A DNA stretch of 64,000 nucleotides from Paenibacillus koleovorans NBRC 103111 (GTDB lineage: Bacteria; Bacillota; Bacilli; Paenibacillales; NBRC-103111). Of the stretch, positions 35,849 through 44,621 are shown piece by piece (position 1 is the first letter of the stretch; each line of letters starts with the position of its first letter). Location: positions 1 to 64,000 of the forward strand of contig NZ_BIMA01000002.1 of assembly GCF_004000845.1 (NCBI RefSeq), given 5' to 3'. The translations under genes and the position numbers were made by a program. Under the pieces are notes generated by a model. The model made no database searches. It was not told the DNA's origin and saw nothing but the letters and a program-made list of their open reading frames with translations.

Positions 35849-36801
35849 TGGTGTGTAGGTAGTGTCAGCCCCAGCTGCCGCAGCATTCGACCGAATTGAC
35901 CCGGAGGCAACGATTCAAACTTGCGGCCGTCCGGCATGACGATTTTCCAAGCATGCAGCAGTTGATGATTTACATCCGCCACCTCTCGGCCGCCGTATTT
36001 GATATCGCCTAACAACGGGTGGCCGATGCTCTGGAAATGCGTCCGAATTTGGTGCGTGCGACCGCTGATCAGCTCGACCTCGACAAGCGTGTACCCGTTC
36101 GCTGTATGGAGCGGCCGGAATTTCGTCACCGCTTCCTTCTCCGTTTCCTTCTCTTCTGCGGTCGTGGCGATCGCCGTTCGGTTTTCTTTCTCTATCCGCG
36201 TTAGGGGCTTCGCAATCGTCGATTCTCTCGCAAGCTTGCCTTCCACGATCGTCACATAATATTTCTCCATCTCGCGGCGTTGAATCCACTGGTTCAGCTG
36301 ATGCAGCATGCCGGCCGTTTTGCCGATCAAGACCAACCCGCTCGTATTGCGGTCCAACCGGTTAGCCGTCGCCGGCAGGAAGTAGGCGCTGTCCAGCTCG
36401 CCTTTTTTGTACAAATACGCATGCACCCGATTGATCAGCGTGTCGCGCTGTTCGGCTTGATCCGGATGGGTCAGCAGCCCGACAGGTTTGTTCGCGACCA
36501 GCAGCTCCGTGTCCTCGTATACTACGTCGATCTGCGTGCTGATTCCTGCAAATTTCGGCTTTTTGACCGCCTTGTCGCCTCCGCCGCTTGCTTGCTGATA
36601 CGACTCTTCCTCCATATAAATGTGGAGCTCGTCGCCGGCCGCCATTTCGTAGTTTTGATTTTTGCGCTTGCCGTTCACCCGCACCTTGCCTTGATCGATC
36701 ATCTTATAGATTTGTCCGAGCGGGATGTTCGGCAATAGATTGCGCAAATACCGGTGCAGCCGCTTGCCTCCCTCGGAATGGGTCACCGTACGGGTTATCA
36801 T
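35845..36801 (-). CDS. RluA-family RNA pseudouridine synthase
   Basis: 318 aa from ATG 36801. N-terminal S4 RNA-binding domain (residues 10-60, KRLHRYLRNLLPNIPLGQIY and DQGKVRVNGK), then the catalytic domain with VVYEDTELLVANKPVGLLTH and the active-site Asp in ANRLDRNTSGLVLIGK, and SGRTHQIRTHFQSIGHPLLGD. This is RluC/RluD-like, acting on 23S rRNA. Between the S4 and catalytic parts there is a short Gly/Lys-rich spacer. It leads the operon with the hydrolase and the 88-aa protein. Confidence 0.92.
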   Translation of the reverse strand: MITRTVTHSEGGKRLHRYLRNLLPNIPLGQIYKMIDQGKVRVNGKRKNQNYEMAAGDELHIYMEEESYQQASGGGDKAVKKPKFAGISTQIDVVYEDTELLVANKPVGLLTHPDQAEQRDTLINRVHAYLYKKGELDSAYFLPATANRLDRNTSGLVLIGKTAGMLHQLNQWIQRREMEKYYVTIVEGKLARESTIAKPLTRIEKENRTAIATTAEEKETEKEAVTKFRPLHTANGYTLVEVELISGRTHQIRTHFQSIGHPLLGDIKYGGREVADVNHQLLHAWKIVMPDGRKFESLPPGQFGRMLRQLGLTLPTHQ

Positions 36802-36961
36802 GCTTGGAACACTCCTGTCTCTACCTTCGCTTATCAGCATGATCATACCTTACCGGGTGCTCCGATTCAAGCCAAGCCTATGCATATTATGGAGGAAACA
36901 GAAGATACTGACGGTAATATCAACCAGAATTCCATATTAGACCAGAAAGGCGGATTACGCC

Positions 36962-37552
36962 ATGTTCACCAGACTCTCCTTGCAAGCCGAGCCGCAGCAG
37001 CTCGCCGATCGTTTCTCCATTGATCCAGTTGTGCTGAGTTACGCCAAAGGCGATCTGCAATCCCGACAACCGATTCCCGTCCTGTTCGCCGATGAGAACC
37101 AGCTGAAGCTTGACCGCTACACATGGGGCATCTTCCCGTTCTGGGCCAAAGACTCGATCAATGCGGCCAGCGAGACGATTCACGAGAAACGAGGCTACAA
37201 ACGGAATTTGGCCAAATGCCGCTGCGTCATCCCGAGCGATGCTTTCTACAGCGAGGTGCAGGAAGGCAAAACAAGCAAGACGATCGAGTACAAATTTCCG
37301 GATCAGCGGCTGTTCGGGATTGCCGGCTTGTATGATGTGTGGGATTTCCCGGACGGCAGCGAGTACCGCAGCGCGACGATTCTGACCACTTGGTCGAGCA
37401 GGTCCGTCTCGCCCTACTCCGAGCGGATGCCGGCCATTCTGGACGAATCCGGAATCAACCGTTGGCTGGATGGAAAGGTGACCGATACCGAAGAGCTGCT
37501 GCCGCTGCTGCGCGCCTATGAATCGGAATCACTGGCGGTTGTTGTGCATTAG
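36962..37552 (+). CDS. SRAP-family protein lacking catalytic Cys2 (SOS response-associated, degenerate)
   Basis: 196 aa. The SRAP (YedK/HMCES) fold is recognised from RYTWGIFPFWAKDSINAASE (the WGL...NAR-type segment), KCRCVIPSDAFYSE (the RC..P..FYEW segment) and SPYSERMPAILD (the HdRMP segment). Normal members begin Met-Cys-Gly-Arg, and Cys2 forms the thiazolidine crosslink to abasic sites in single-stranded DNA. Here the start is MFTRLSL: Cys2 is Phe, the RMP His is Ser, and FYEW reads FYSE. The ribosome site AAAGGCGG supports this start and no in-frame alternative exists upstream. Confidence 0.8.
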   Translation: MFTRLSLQAEPQQLADRFSIDPVVLSYAKGDLQSRQPIPVLFADENQLKLDRYTWGIFPFWAKDSINAASETIHEKRGYKRNLAKCRCVIPSDAFYSEVQEGKTSKTIEYKFPDQRLFGIAGLYDVWDFPDGSEYRSATILTTWSSRSVSPYSERMPAILDESGINRWLDGKVTDTEELLPLLRAYESESLAVVVH

Positions 37553-37605
37553 CAGGAGCTTGACAAGCCTGGAGGCATCCTTATACGCTACTCCTATAAA
37601 GGTTG

Positions 37606-38211
37606 ATGGGGGTAACGGTGCAGATGCTGTTCAAACAACGGATCGCGGAAGGCATTGCGGAAGGCCGAATCACACTGGCGTTTCGCAGGTGGGAGCAACT
37701 GCGAGTGAAACCGGGCAGTCGCGTTATGACGGTTGCAGGTGTTGTTGAGATCGTGATGGTGGCGCGGGTTGAGGCGGGGGAAATACGCGTCGAGGAAGCC
37801 GAGCTGGCGGGATATTCGTCGGTGGAAGCGCTGATGAAAGAAGTCGACTCCTTCAGCACCGAAGGGACGATCTATCGAATGGCGGTGCGGCTAGTCGGCG
37901 CCGATCCCCGCGAGCGGCTTCGCGAGCAAGACCGGTTGGATCTCGGCGAAGGAGACGAGCTAGTCCGCAAGCTGGATCGGCTCGACCGGGCGAGCCCGCG
38001 CGGCGCCTGGACCCGTGAGACGCTGCTCGTCGTGAGCCGGAATCCCGGCGTCCGGGCGGCGGAGCTCGCCGAGCAGGTAGGGATGGAGACGGAGCCGTTC
38101 AAGCTGAACGTACGCAAGCTCAAGAACTTGGGCTTGACGATCAGCCTCGGAACCGGCTACCGCATTTCGCCGCGCGGCGAAGCGATGATGAAGCTGCTCG
38201 GCTTGAGCTAG
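37606..38211 (+). CDS. ASCH-like domain plus winged-helix-like protein, function unknown
   Basis: 201 aa. The N-terminal 75 residues (MLFKQRIAEGIAEGRITLAF, VKPGSRVMTVAGVVEIVMV) resemble ASCH/PUA-type RNA-binding beta-barrels, including the Gly-x-Ile-Thr pattern. The C-terminal 70 residues (LLVVSRNPGVRAAELAEQVG, FKLNVRKLKNLGLTIS, GYRISPRGE) look like a winged helix with a wing Gly-Tyr-Arg. A combined RNA/DNA-binding regulator is plausible, but I know no named family. The start is uncertain (ATG 37606 or 37621). It follows the SRAP gene by 54 bp. Confidence 0.7.
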   Translation: MGVTVQMLFKQRIAEGIAEGRITLAFRRWEQLRVKPGSRVMTVAGVVEIVMVARVEAGEIRVEEAELAGYSSVEALMKEVDSFSTEGTIYRMAVRLVGADPRERLREQDRLDLGEGDELVRKLDRLDRASPRGAWTRETLLVVSRNPGVRAAELAEQVGMETEPFKLNVRKLKNLGLTISLGTGYRISPRGEAMMKLLGLS

Positions 38212-38353
38212 AGCGGCTCTTTGGCTTGCACGGACTGAGCTAACTCAACTCACTTCCACCGGCCAATTGTATTCGAATATCCGTATTCAATTGGAGATCA
38301 AACCGGCTTCACCAGCCAGTTCGTGCTAAGCCATGCGTGGCGCACCAAAAGCA

Positions 38354-38377
38354 GGGACGCTGGATATTCAGCGTCCC
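38354..38377 (-). terminator. Terminator overlapping the helicase stop codon
   Basis: On the minus strand GGGACGCTG pairs perfectly with CAGCGTCCC around a six-base loop and is followed by TGCTTTTGG. The left arm contains the last codons and stop of the helicase gene, so the hairpin starts inside the coding region. Confidence 0.7.
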
Positions 38378-39972
38378 CTTCTTGGCGTGCGACCCTGACG
38401 AGCGCCGCGGCTTGGCTTGGAGGAAGAGGAGGGCTGATGCCGTGATCCTCCCGTCCCGCCGCTCGTGCCTCTCTTTGCTCCTTCATCGGTTCGTCCAACT
38501 TCCGCTCGGCGATCCCGACCAACTCGAGCTCTGCTATCCGCAGCTCCTGTGTACCCGGCATCAGATCGCCGGTTCCTGCCGCTCCCGTCTTTGTTTCCAC
38601 CAGCACCCGAGTAACCCGTCGCCGAGAGGCCGCGGTCCCTGCTTCGGTTCCCGGGTCCCTGACTGCCTTCCCGTTTGCCGCCGTTTCCCTCGCGTGCAAT
38701 AGGCGGCCTGCCTTGCTCAGTCTTGGCGACGCCGAGCCGCCTGGCGTCGCCGGACGTTTGCCGCGGCTGCCGCCTCTCGCCCGGATAGCCGCCACGCCCG
38801 GCATTTCGCCCGGTACCGCCAGCGCCACCTGCCTCCCGATTCTCGCCGTTGCCAGCCCCGGTTCCCCGCTCGCGCTCCAGTGCAAACCCAAGCTCCTTCT
38901 CGATCTGCGTGAGGTACATCGCATCCCGCGGCGCCGCGAGCGTGATAGCCGTCCCCTTCTGCCCCGCCCTCGCGGTCCGGCCGATGCGATGAATGTAGCT
39001 CTCCGCGTCATGCGGGATGTCGTAATTGAACACATGCGTGACGCCTTCCACGTCGAGTCCCCGCGCGGCAACATCGGTCGCCACCAGGATCTGCAGCTCC
39101 GCTTCCCGAAATCGCTTCATCACTTGCTCCCGCTTTGCTTGCGTCAGATCGCCGTGCAGCTCATCCACATTGAGCCCATACCCGAGCAGCGCCTCGGCCA
39201 GCTTTTTCGCGCGAATCTTCGTCCGACAGAAGACGACGGCCAAATAAGGCCGGCACTTCTCAATCATACTCACCAATGTGGATTGTTTCGCCCGGTCGGT
39301 CGTTTCAACCACCACCTGCCGAATCCCTTCTACGGTAATCCGCTTCCCAAGCACGCGTATATCCTGCGGGTTCCTCATGTAGTCGGCGGCCAGTTGGCGC
39401 ACATGATCCGGCATCGTAGCCGAGAACAGCATCGTCTGCCGTACGACCGGAGTCTGCTCGATTATCGCCTCTACTTCGGGCAAATAGCCGATATGAAGCA
39501 TCTGATCCGCTTCATCCAGCACCAGCATCGACAGCCGATCCAGTCGAATCGACTCCCGGCGAAGATGGTCGAGCAGCCGACCCGGCGTCGCTACGATCAG
39601 ATGCGGCGCCTCCTTCAGCTTCAACAGCTGCGCCGTCACATCTTGCCCGCCGTACGCGGCCAACACCGTCACCCCGACGGCACCGCTCAGCTTCTTCACT
39701 TCATCCGTAATCTGGATCGCCAGCTCCCGCGTCGGGGTTACGATCAGCCCTTGCACATGCGGCAGCTCGGGGTTCACTCGCTCCAGCAGCGGAAGCACGA
39801 AAGCGAGCGTCTTGCCGGTTCCGGTCTGCGCCTGGACGATAACATCGTTCCCTGCCAACGCTACCGGCAATGTACGCTCTTGCACCGGCGTCGGCTGGAC
39901 AAGTCCGTTTCGCCGCAGCGCCTCCGTCAGTTCATGCCGCAAGCCAAGCTTGGAAAATGCAGTAGTGGTCAT
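38368..39972 (-). CDS. DEAD-box RNA helicase with RGG-type tail
   Basis: 534 aa. Q motif (PTPVQERTLP), motif I AQTGTGKT near 48, Ia PTRELA, II DEAD in VLDEADQMLH near 150, III SATMP, IV VFCRT, V ATDVAARGLD and VI HRIGRTARAGQKG are all present over residues 1-365. The last 155 residues are low-complexity Gly/Arg/Ser-rich (GRGGYPGERRQPRQ and similar), like the C-terminal RNA-binding tails of CshA and its relatives. Ribosome assembly or RNA decay at low temperature is the usual role. Ribosome site AAGGAG before the ATG. Confidence 0.95.
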   Translation of the reverse strand: MTTTAFSKLGLRHELTEALRRNGLVQPTPVQERTLPVALAGNDVIVQAQTGTGKTLAFVLPLLERVNPELPHVQGLIVTPTRELAIQITDEVKKLSGAVGVTVLAAYGGQDVTAQLLKLKEAPHLIVATPGRLLDHLRRESIRLDRLSMLVLDEADQMLHIGYLPEVEAIIEQTPVVRQTMLFSATMPDHVRQLAADYMRNPQDIRVLGKRITVEGIRQVVVETTDRAKQSTLVSMIEKCRPYLAVVFCRTKIRAKKLAEALLGYGLNVDELHGDLTQAKREQVMKRFREAELQILVATDVAARGLDVEGVTHVFNYDIPHDAESYIHRIGRTARAGQKGTAITLAAPRDAMYLTQIEKELGFALERERGTGAGNGENREAGGAGGTGRNAGRGGYPGERRQPRQTSGDARRLGVAKTEQGRPPIAREGNGGKREGSQGPGNRSRDRGLSATGYSGAGGNKDGSGRNRRSDAGYTGAADSRARVGRDRRAEVGRTDEGAKRGTSGGTGGSRHQPSSSSKPSRGARQGRTPRRGR

Positions 39973-40068
39973 ACGTTCGGCTCCTTCATGCAGGTCAAAC
40001 TTCTTGCCTGCTCTCAGTAACCCAGTGTACCCTACTTTCCCCCGAAACGTAAACAGCCGCTTCTACGA

Positions 40069-40956
40069 TCAATCTTCTTCCTTCAAAACGTACTTCTTAT
40101 AATAGCGCCCCCAGTGCGGTCTCGTCCCATCGCGATCGACGAAATCGTATTCCTCGGACAGTCCCCATGTGCTGAGCACCCTCCCCGTTTTTTCCCCGAC
40201 ATTAGGGTCCGCAGCCAGTGCGGCAACTGCCCGCCCGATATATCCCGGCGTCTCCGACGCAATGAAATGCGGATCCCGGAGCGCGCCGTCCCGCCAATTG
40301 TCCTCGGTCACGCCGAACAGCTCCAGCATCATCTCCGACCGTAAAAATCCCGGGGTTAGCGCAACGACCGTCACATGATGCTCTCGCAAATCGGCCGCCA
40401 TCGCTTCCGCCAAATGGATATTCGAAATTTTCACCAAGCTGTAAAACAAATTGCCGCGATACGCGTAATCCGTGCCATCCGTTATCTCGATAACTAAGCC
40501 TTGGTTGCGCTCCACCATGAGCGGGACGCCGTAATGGCTCGTTATAATATGAGAATGTATGCAATTCCGCTGCATAAGCAGCCCGTTTTCAAGCGAATGC
40601 TCCCAGAACTTCTGGCCCCACACCGTCAGCGGATCGCCGCCCCATACGTCGTTGACCAAAATGTCCAGTCGACCGCCCTGCTCCTCGCGCACCCGCTCGA
40701 ACAATCGCTTGACATCCTCCTCCACGGTATGATCGACACGTATAGGAATGCCTACACCCCCGGCTTGCGTCACCAGCTCCGCCGTCTCGTCGATCGTCTC
40801 CGCGCGCCCTTCTATCGCCGGCTTGCCGCCGCGAACGCTTCGCCCCGTCACATATACCGTCGCGCCTTCAGCTCCCAAGGCAACGGCGATACCCCGCCCG
40901 GCTCCCCGTGTAGCTCCCGCAACTACGGCCACTTTTCCTTTCAACCTTCCGCTCAT
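40069..40956 (-). CDS. Short-chain dehydrogenase/reductase (SDR)
   Basis: 295 aa from ATG 40956 with GGAGGG before it. Cofactor motif AGATRGAGRGIAVALGAEG at residue 15; Rossmann segment DILVNDVWGG (the usual NNAG replaced by NDVW); catalytic Tyr-Lys in FYSLVKIS near 175, with Asp/Thr in VIEITDGTDYAY where Ser is usual. The catalytic Ser position therefore reads Thr or Asp, and the NAG motif is changed, as in one SDR subgroup. Divergent from a WYL regulator gene that probably controls it. Substrate unknown. Confidence 0.88.
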   Translation of the reverse strand: MSGRLKGKVAVVAGATRGAGRGIAVALGAEGATVYVTGRSVRGGKPAIEGRAETIDETAELVTQAGGVGIPIRVDHTVEEDVKRLFERVREEQGGRLDILVNDVWGGDPLTVWGQKFWEHSLENGLLMQRNCIHSHIITSHYGVPLMVERNQGLVIEITDGTDYAYRGNLFYSLVKISNIHLAEAMAADLREHHVTVVALTPGFLRSEMMLELFGVTEDNWRDGALRDPHFIASETPGYIGRAVAALAADPNVGEKTGRVLSTWGLSEEYDFVDRDGTRPHWGRYYKKYVLKEED

Positions 40957-41015
40957 CCCTAGCACCCTCCATCCAATCTCAACTTCTTTCCCTTACAAAC
41001 TTAGAGTATCCTAGA

Positions 41016-41038
41016 TATACGACAACCCCTGTCATATT
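41016..41038. promoter_or_regulatory. Candidate operator between the SDR and WYL regulator genes
   Basis: The dyad GACA-ACCCC-TGTC (41021-41033), extended by near-matching ATA/TAT flanks, lies between two divergent genes. HTH/WYL regulators often act on their own divergent promoter region, so this is a candidate site. The core dyad is only four bases per arm. Confidence 0.35.
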
Positions 41039-41082
41039 CATCTGCTAAACTAGAAATACTGAGCGGAGGAGGCATACCAAGG

Positions 41083-42105
41083 ATGAGAGCGGATCGTTTG
41101 TTGTCAATTTTGATGCTGCTGGAGGTTCACCGGAAAATGACGGCGGACGAATTGGCCCGCCGGCTGGAAGTGTCCGAGCGGACCATTCATCGCGACATGG
41201 AGGCGTTAAGCGCCGCCGGCATTCCGGTTTATGCGGAACGAGGCGCGCATGGAGGCTGGGTGCTGCAGGAACATTATCATTTCCGGCTCAATGGCTTGAA
41301 GCAGGACGAGCTGTTCAGCTTGTTCGTCCCATTGTCGGCACGGATGCTCGGCGAGCTTGGTATGGAGCCGGCATCGGAGGCTGCGCTGCGCAAGCTGTCC
41401 GCTGCACTGTCGCCTTCGCTGCGACGAGACGCCGATTTCGCAAGGGAGCGGCTGCATATTGACGGTGCCGGCTGGAGCGGCCGCCGCGAAGAGGTTCCTT
41501 CCCTGCAGCTGCTGCATACGGCGGTTTGGGAGGAGCGTCAAGTCGCCTTCCATTATCGCAAACCCGGCGAAGCCGGCCACGCCGCTCCAGCCGGCAACAC
41601 GAACAAGACCAAACGGATCGTTCATCCGCTTGGCCTTGTTGCGAAAGGACAAACCTGGTACCTGGTCGCCGCAGAACCAGACAGCGCGACGATCAAATCG
41701 TTCCGAATATCCAGGATCGAAGCGGCGGAGCTCCTTCCCCAGCCGATTCATCGGCCGGAAGGATTCGAGCTCGCCCACTACTGGGAGCAATTCAAGCAAG
41801 AGCTGCAATCGTCTCTGCCTAAATATATGACGACCTTGCGAATCAACCAACCGGCACTAAACAAACTGAAACACACGATGTTCGTACGGATAGAGAACGA
41901 GACCGCCGACAACGATTATTTCCTGGTCACCGCCGACTTCCAATCGCTCTCCTACGCCATCCAGTTTCTCGCCGGTTATGGCGCCGGGATTCAGGTTTTG
42001 GAGCCGGAAGAGCTCCGTCTCGCGGTAATTCGCCACACATCAGCGATACTTGCCATGTACGAAAGTCCTGCTTCCGCCCCTCTCCCCCGACCGGAGCCGC
42101 AGTAA
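41083..42105 (+). CDS. YafY-family transcriptional regulator (HTH and WYL domains)
   Basis: 340 aa. HTH at residues 3-55 (MTADELARRLEVSERTIHRD as the helix-turn-helix), then a WYL domain from about 140: FHYRKP, HPLGLVAKGQTWYLVAAEP and FRISRIEAAELL, with the diagnostic Trp-Tyr-Leu. A C-terminal domain (WCX-like) extends to about 325. WYL domains bind single-stranded DNA or nucleotides. Transcribed divergently from the SDR gene 126 bp away; probably autoregulated and controlling that SDR. Ribosome site GGAGGAGG at 41063. Confidence 0.92.
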   Translation: MRADRLLSILMLLEVHRKMTADELARRLEVSERTIHRDMEALSAAGIPVYAERGAHGGWVLQEHYHFRLNGLKQDELFSLFVPLSARMLGELGMEPASEAALRKLSAALSPSLRRDADFARERLHIDGAGWSGRREEVPSLQLLHTAVWEERQVAFHYRKPGEAGHAAPAGNTNKTKRIVHPLGLVAKGQTWYLVAAEPDSATIKSFRISRIEAAELLPQPIHRPEGFELAHYWEQFKQELQSSLPKYMTTLRINQPALNKLKHTMFVRIENETADNDYFLVTADFQSLSYAIQFLAGYGAGIQVLEPEELRLAVIRHTSAILAMYESPASAPLPRPEPQ

Positions 42106-42180
42106 CCGTCCAGGCCCGCCGCACTAGCGCTCGCGCCAATCGACAGCACCTGGCACGGCCTGCCAGTAACATGGCGGTTC

Positions 42181-42543
42181 TTAGCGATTAGTGCGCTTGC
42201 CTGGGAAATAAACACGGTGCCGAGTGTTATTTCCCGCTTTTCTTCGCTCTAACCACAGCTGTTTCAATTGACTGAACTTTCTAATTTCACTTTCTATGTG
42301 TTCACGATTATCCTGTGTTTCGGCCAACGGTTCGCAGAGAAGCCAGCTGTCCCCGTTTCTTATGTATAGCTTCATTTCCGGCAGCTCCACATAAATCGGA
42401 ATTTGCCAGCTGCCTTCGCCTTCTCGTCCAGCCTGTTCAAACCATTGTTCCCGAACCGCGAGCGCCAGCGAATAGCGCCTTCCCCAGCATACGATGCCGG
42501 ACGCCGTCACCGTCGCCGTACCGGCTTGCACTCTAGATCCCAA
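42181..42543 (-). CDS. Hypothetical small protein
   Basis: 120 aa from TTG 42543, chosen for the strong GGGAGGGA six bases upstream (an ATG-less longer frame runs to 42609). The central part (YSLALAVREQWFEQAGREGE, QIPIYVELPEMKLYIRNG) suggests a small beta-rich domain; the C-terminal 40 residues are charged and helical (SEIRKFSQLKQLWLERRK). No known family. Convergent with the WYL regulator gene and divergent from the YitT gene. Confidence 0.6.
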   Translation of the reverse strand: MGSRVQAGTATVTASGIVCWGRRYSLALAVREQWFEQAGREGEGSWQIPIYVELPEMKLYIRNGDSWLLCEPLAETQDNREHIESEIRKFSQLKQLWLERRKAGNNTRHRVYFPGKRTNR

Positions 42544-42676
42544 CCGACTCCCTCCCCTTCCGCTCGATGGGCTACTAGTGCATCTTACCAGTTCCAGTCG
42601 ATGTTGCAAGAGGGAATATTTGGGCTTTCCGGTTCATATGAATTTATGAAATATCCTTGGACAAGGAGGGGCTCGA

Positions 42677-43285
42677 ATGCGCAGGCTTCAGCGTTTGGCG
42701 GCGATCGTCGCAGGCAGCATGCTGCTGGCGATCGGAATCAATTTTTTCCTCGTCCCCTTCGAGGTGCTCGATGGCGGGATCATCGGCATGGCGCTGATGG
42801 TCAGCTATTTGACGGACATGAAAGTCGGTCTCGCCAGCGTCATATGCAGCATCCCGTTTTTCATCCTTAGCTGGTTCAAGCACCGGGCTTTGTTCTTCAG
42901 CAGCCTGCAGGGACTGATCATCTCCTGGCTACTGATCGATCTAGCCCAGCCCTTCCAATATTACTTCATCTATTTGGTGGAGCTGTCTCCTCCTGTAAGC
43001 TCGATGATCGGCGGCGGTTTGATCGGCACCGGCTTCGGCATTATGCTCCGCTACAACCTGAGCACCGGCGGGACGGACTTGCTCGCTCATTTCGTTTCCC
43101 GTTCGTCACGCTTCAACGTTGGATTTATATTGTTCGGACTCGATGTCGTCATCGTGACGATCGGGGGCTTTCTTTTCTCCGCAGAAACGTTCCTGCTCTC
43201 GGTCATGTCAATCTCCGCAGGCGGAATGGCCACCGGCTTGTGCACCTGGAAGCCTCCGTCCCAATACGCCCGCTATCATCGATAA
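42677..43285 (+). CDS. YitT family membrane protein (DUF161)
   Basis: 202 aa with five transmembrane segments. Conserved elements are IGINFFLVPFEVLDGGIIGM, IGGGLIGTGFGIMLRYNLSTGGTDLLAH and NVGFILFGLDVVIV. Many YitT proteins also carry a C-terminal DUF2179 domain; here that soluble part is absent. Ribosome site AAGGAGGGG at 42663. Transport role suspected for the family but not known. Confidence 0.88.
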   Translation: MRRLQRLAAIVAGSMLLAIGINFFLVPFEVLDGGIIGMALMVSYLTDMKVGLASVICSIPFFILSWFKHRALFFSSLQGLIISWLLIDLAQPFQYYFIYLVELSPPVSSMIGGGLIGTGFGIMLRYNLSTGGTDLLAHFVSRSSRFNVGFILFGLDVVIVTIGGFLFSAETFLLSVMSISAGGMATGLCTWKPPSQYARYHR

Positions 43286-43287
43286 CG

Positions 43288-44001
43288 TCAGTTTTTCACG
43301 TCGGGTTTAGGCTTGTCCAGCTTATCGTCATAGAGGTCGAAATGAATTTTACCGCTGCCATCGACTTGCGCGAGATACACTTGCTCCTGTCGGAGCCCTT
43401 TTTTCTCCAGCTGAACGGTTAGCCACTTCCGGTTCTTCCCAGCCGTTGCAAGAGCATCGTCCAGTACATCTCCGTCGCTGATCACCACAAGCGGTTCTCG
43501 CTGAGCACGCGGTCTTTTGCCCAGATCCTTCAATGTGATCGGCTGGTGCTCATCCTTAAGCAACACATTGATCTCCCCGCTCGTCTCCATGATGGCGAAT
43601 TCTACATCGGCGATCTTGAACGCGCTTTTAAGTCGCAGCTGTTCCATCAGCTCATCGGCCGTAAGCCGCTCTTTCTTCAAATTGTCCTCCAGCACTTTGC
43701 CGTTCCGAATCAGCACGGTCGCCCGACTGTCCACGAAGTCCCGGACCCGCTTGCTCTTCAGCTGCAGCCATTCGATGCCGAACGATACCCCCGACCAAAC
43801 GATAAGCGAGACAAGCCCAAGATGCCACTCCGATTCCAAATCGAGCGAAATATACGCCGCCAAGCTGCCGATCGTAATCCCCGTGATGTACTCGAACAAG
43901 GACAACTGCGACACTTGCCGTTTGCCGAGCAACTTCGTCAGGAAGAACAGTACCGACACCGCTACCAACGTGCGTACTGCGACTTCCAACCAATCCGCCA
44001 T
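43288..44001 (-). CDS. DUF421 (YetF-type) membrane protein
   Basis: 237 aa from ATG 44001 with GGAGG 12 bases before. Three hydrophobic segments (residues 6-25, 30-52, 58-78) carry GKRQVSQLSLFEYITGITIG, a hallmark of DUF421. The soluble part after residue 90 has VLIRNGKVLEDNLKKERLTA and FAIMETSGEINVLLK. YetF-like proteins are common in spore formers and are studied as spore or membrane proteins. It ends 2 bp from the convergent YitT stop. Confidence 0.88.
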   Translation of the reverse strand: MADWLEVAVRTLVAVSVLFFLTKLLGKRQVSQLSLFEYITGITIGSLAAYISLDLESEWHLGLVSLIVWSGVSFGIEWLQLKSKRVRDFVDSRATVLIRNGKVLEDNLKKERLTADELMEQLRLKSAFKIADVEFAIMETSGEINVLLKDEHQPITLKDLGKRPRAQREPLVVISDGDVLDDALATAGKNRKWLTVQLEKKGLRQEQVYLAQVDGSGKIHFDLYDDKLDKPKPDVKN

Positions 44002-44135
44002 ACGAACCAACCTCCGTTTAAACATTTCATCAAAAGTCTATAAAAGGAGGGTTGGCAAAAACTGAAAGGAATATGTATCGAAAAAAGAACCCGAAAGCAT
44101 ATCCGCGGCCGGACAGCTCCGAGTTCTTGTTTGAA

Positions 44136-44606
44136 CTACTTCAACATGCCTTTGTAGATGCCGGGCACCGAACCTTCGATCGGAATCGCACCTAACGTCT
44201 TGCGGTAAAATTCGACCGGGCCTGCTCCGCCAATAATGCCGTACGCGTACCCAAGCTCCCGAAGACCGTGCATGCTCGCGATCAGCAGAGCGCCGCCGAC
44301 GCCTTTGCCGCGAGCTTCGACACCAACGCCGGTTGGGCCGAAATAAGCTTTGCAGGTCGATTCGTAGCAGGCGAAGCCTATCAGCTTGTCCTCTTCGATT
44401 GCAATATAGCACGACACCGGATGGTTGGAAAATGCAACTTCCGTCTCGCTCGCCCACCCTTCGCCAAAATGCTCCCGCACCCAGTTTACGACCACATGCT
44501 TCTCTGGCGCGATCGGACGGCGAATTTCCACGCCTCTATCCGCCACTTGTTTCAACGCAGGCGCTGCCTCAGGCAGCTCGTACAGCTTGACCAACATATC
44601 CGGCAT
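44136..44606 (-). CDS. GNAT family N-acetyltransferase
   Basis: 156 aa. The acetyl-CoA binding motif appears as GVGVEARGKGVGGALLIASM near 92, preceded by CYIAIEEDKLIGFACYESTC and followed by GYAYGIIGGAGPVEFYRKTL; the C-terminal phrase SVPGIYKG is frequent in this subgroup. Substrate unknown. It follows the L,D-transpeptidase gene by 15 bp on the same strand. Confidence 0.9.
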   Translation of the reverse strand: MPDMLVKLYELPEAAPALKQVADRGVEIRRPIAPEKHVVVNWVREHFGEGWASETEVAFSNHPVSCYIAIEEDKLIGFACYESTCKAYFGPTGVGVEARGKGVGGALLIASMHGLRELGYAYGIIGGAGPVEFYRKTLGAIPIEGSVPGIYKGMLK

Positions 44607-44621
44607 TTTCCGGTGCCTCCT

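Noticed and set aside
36962-37552. SRAP gene as part of a phage region
   Set aside because: Neighbours are ordinary chromosomal genes; no phage genes nearby.
38713-40020. 435-aa plus-strand frame antisense to the helicase
   Set aside because: Arg/His/Gln-rich with no domain; the minus strand encodes a full DEAD-box helicase.
44038-44132. Terminator-like sequence after the acetyltransferase gene
   Set aside because: GAACCCG...GAGTTC pairs poorly with a long loop; not convincing.
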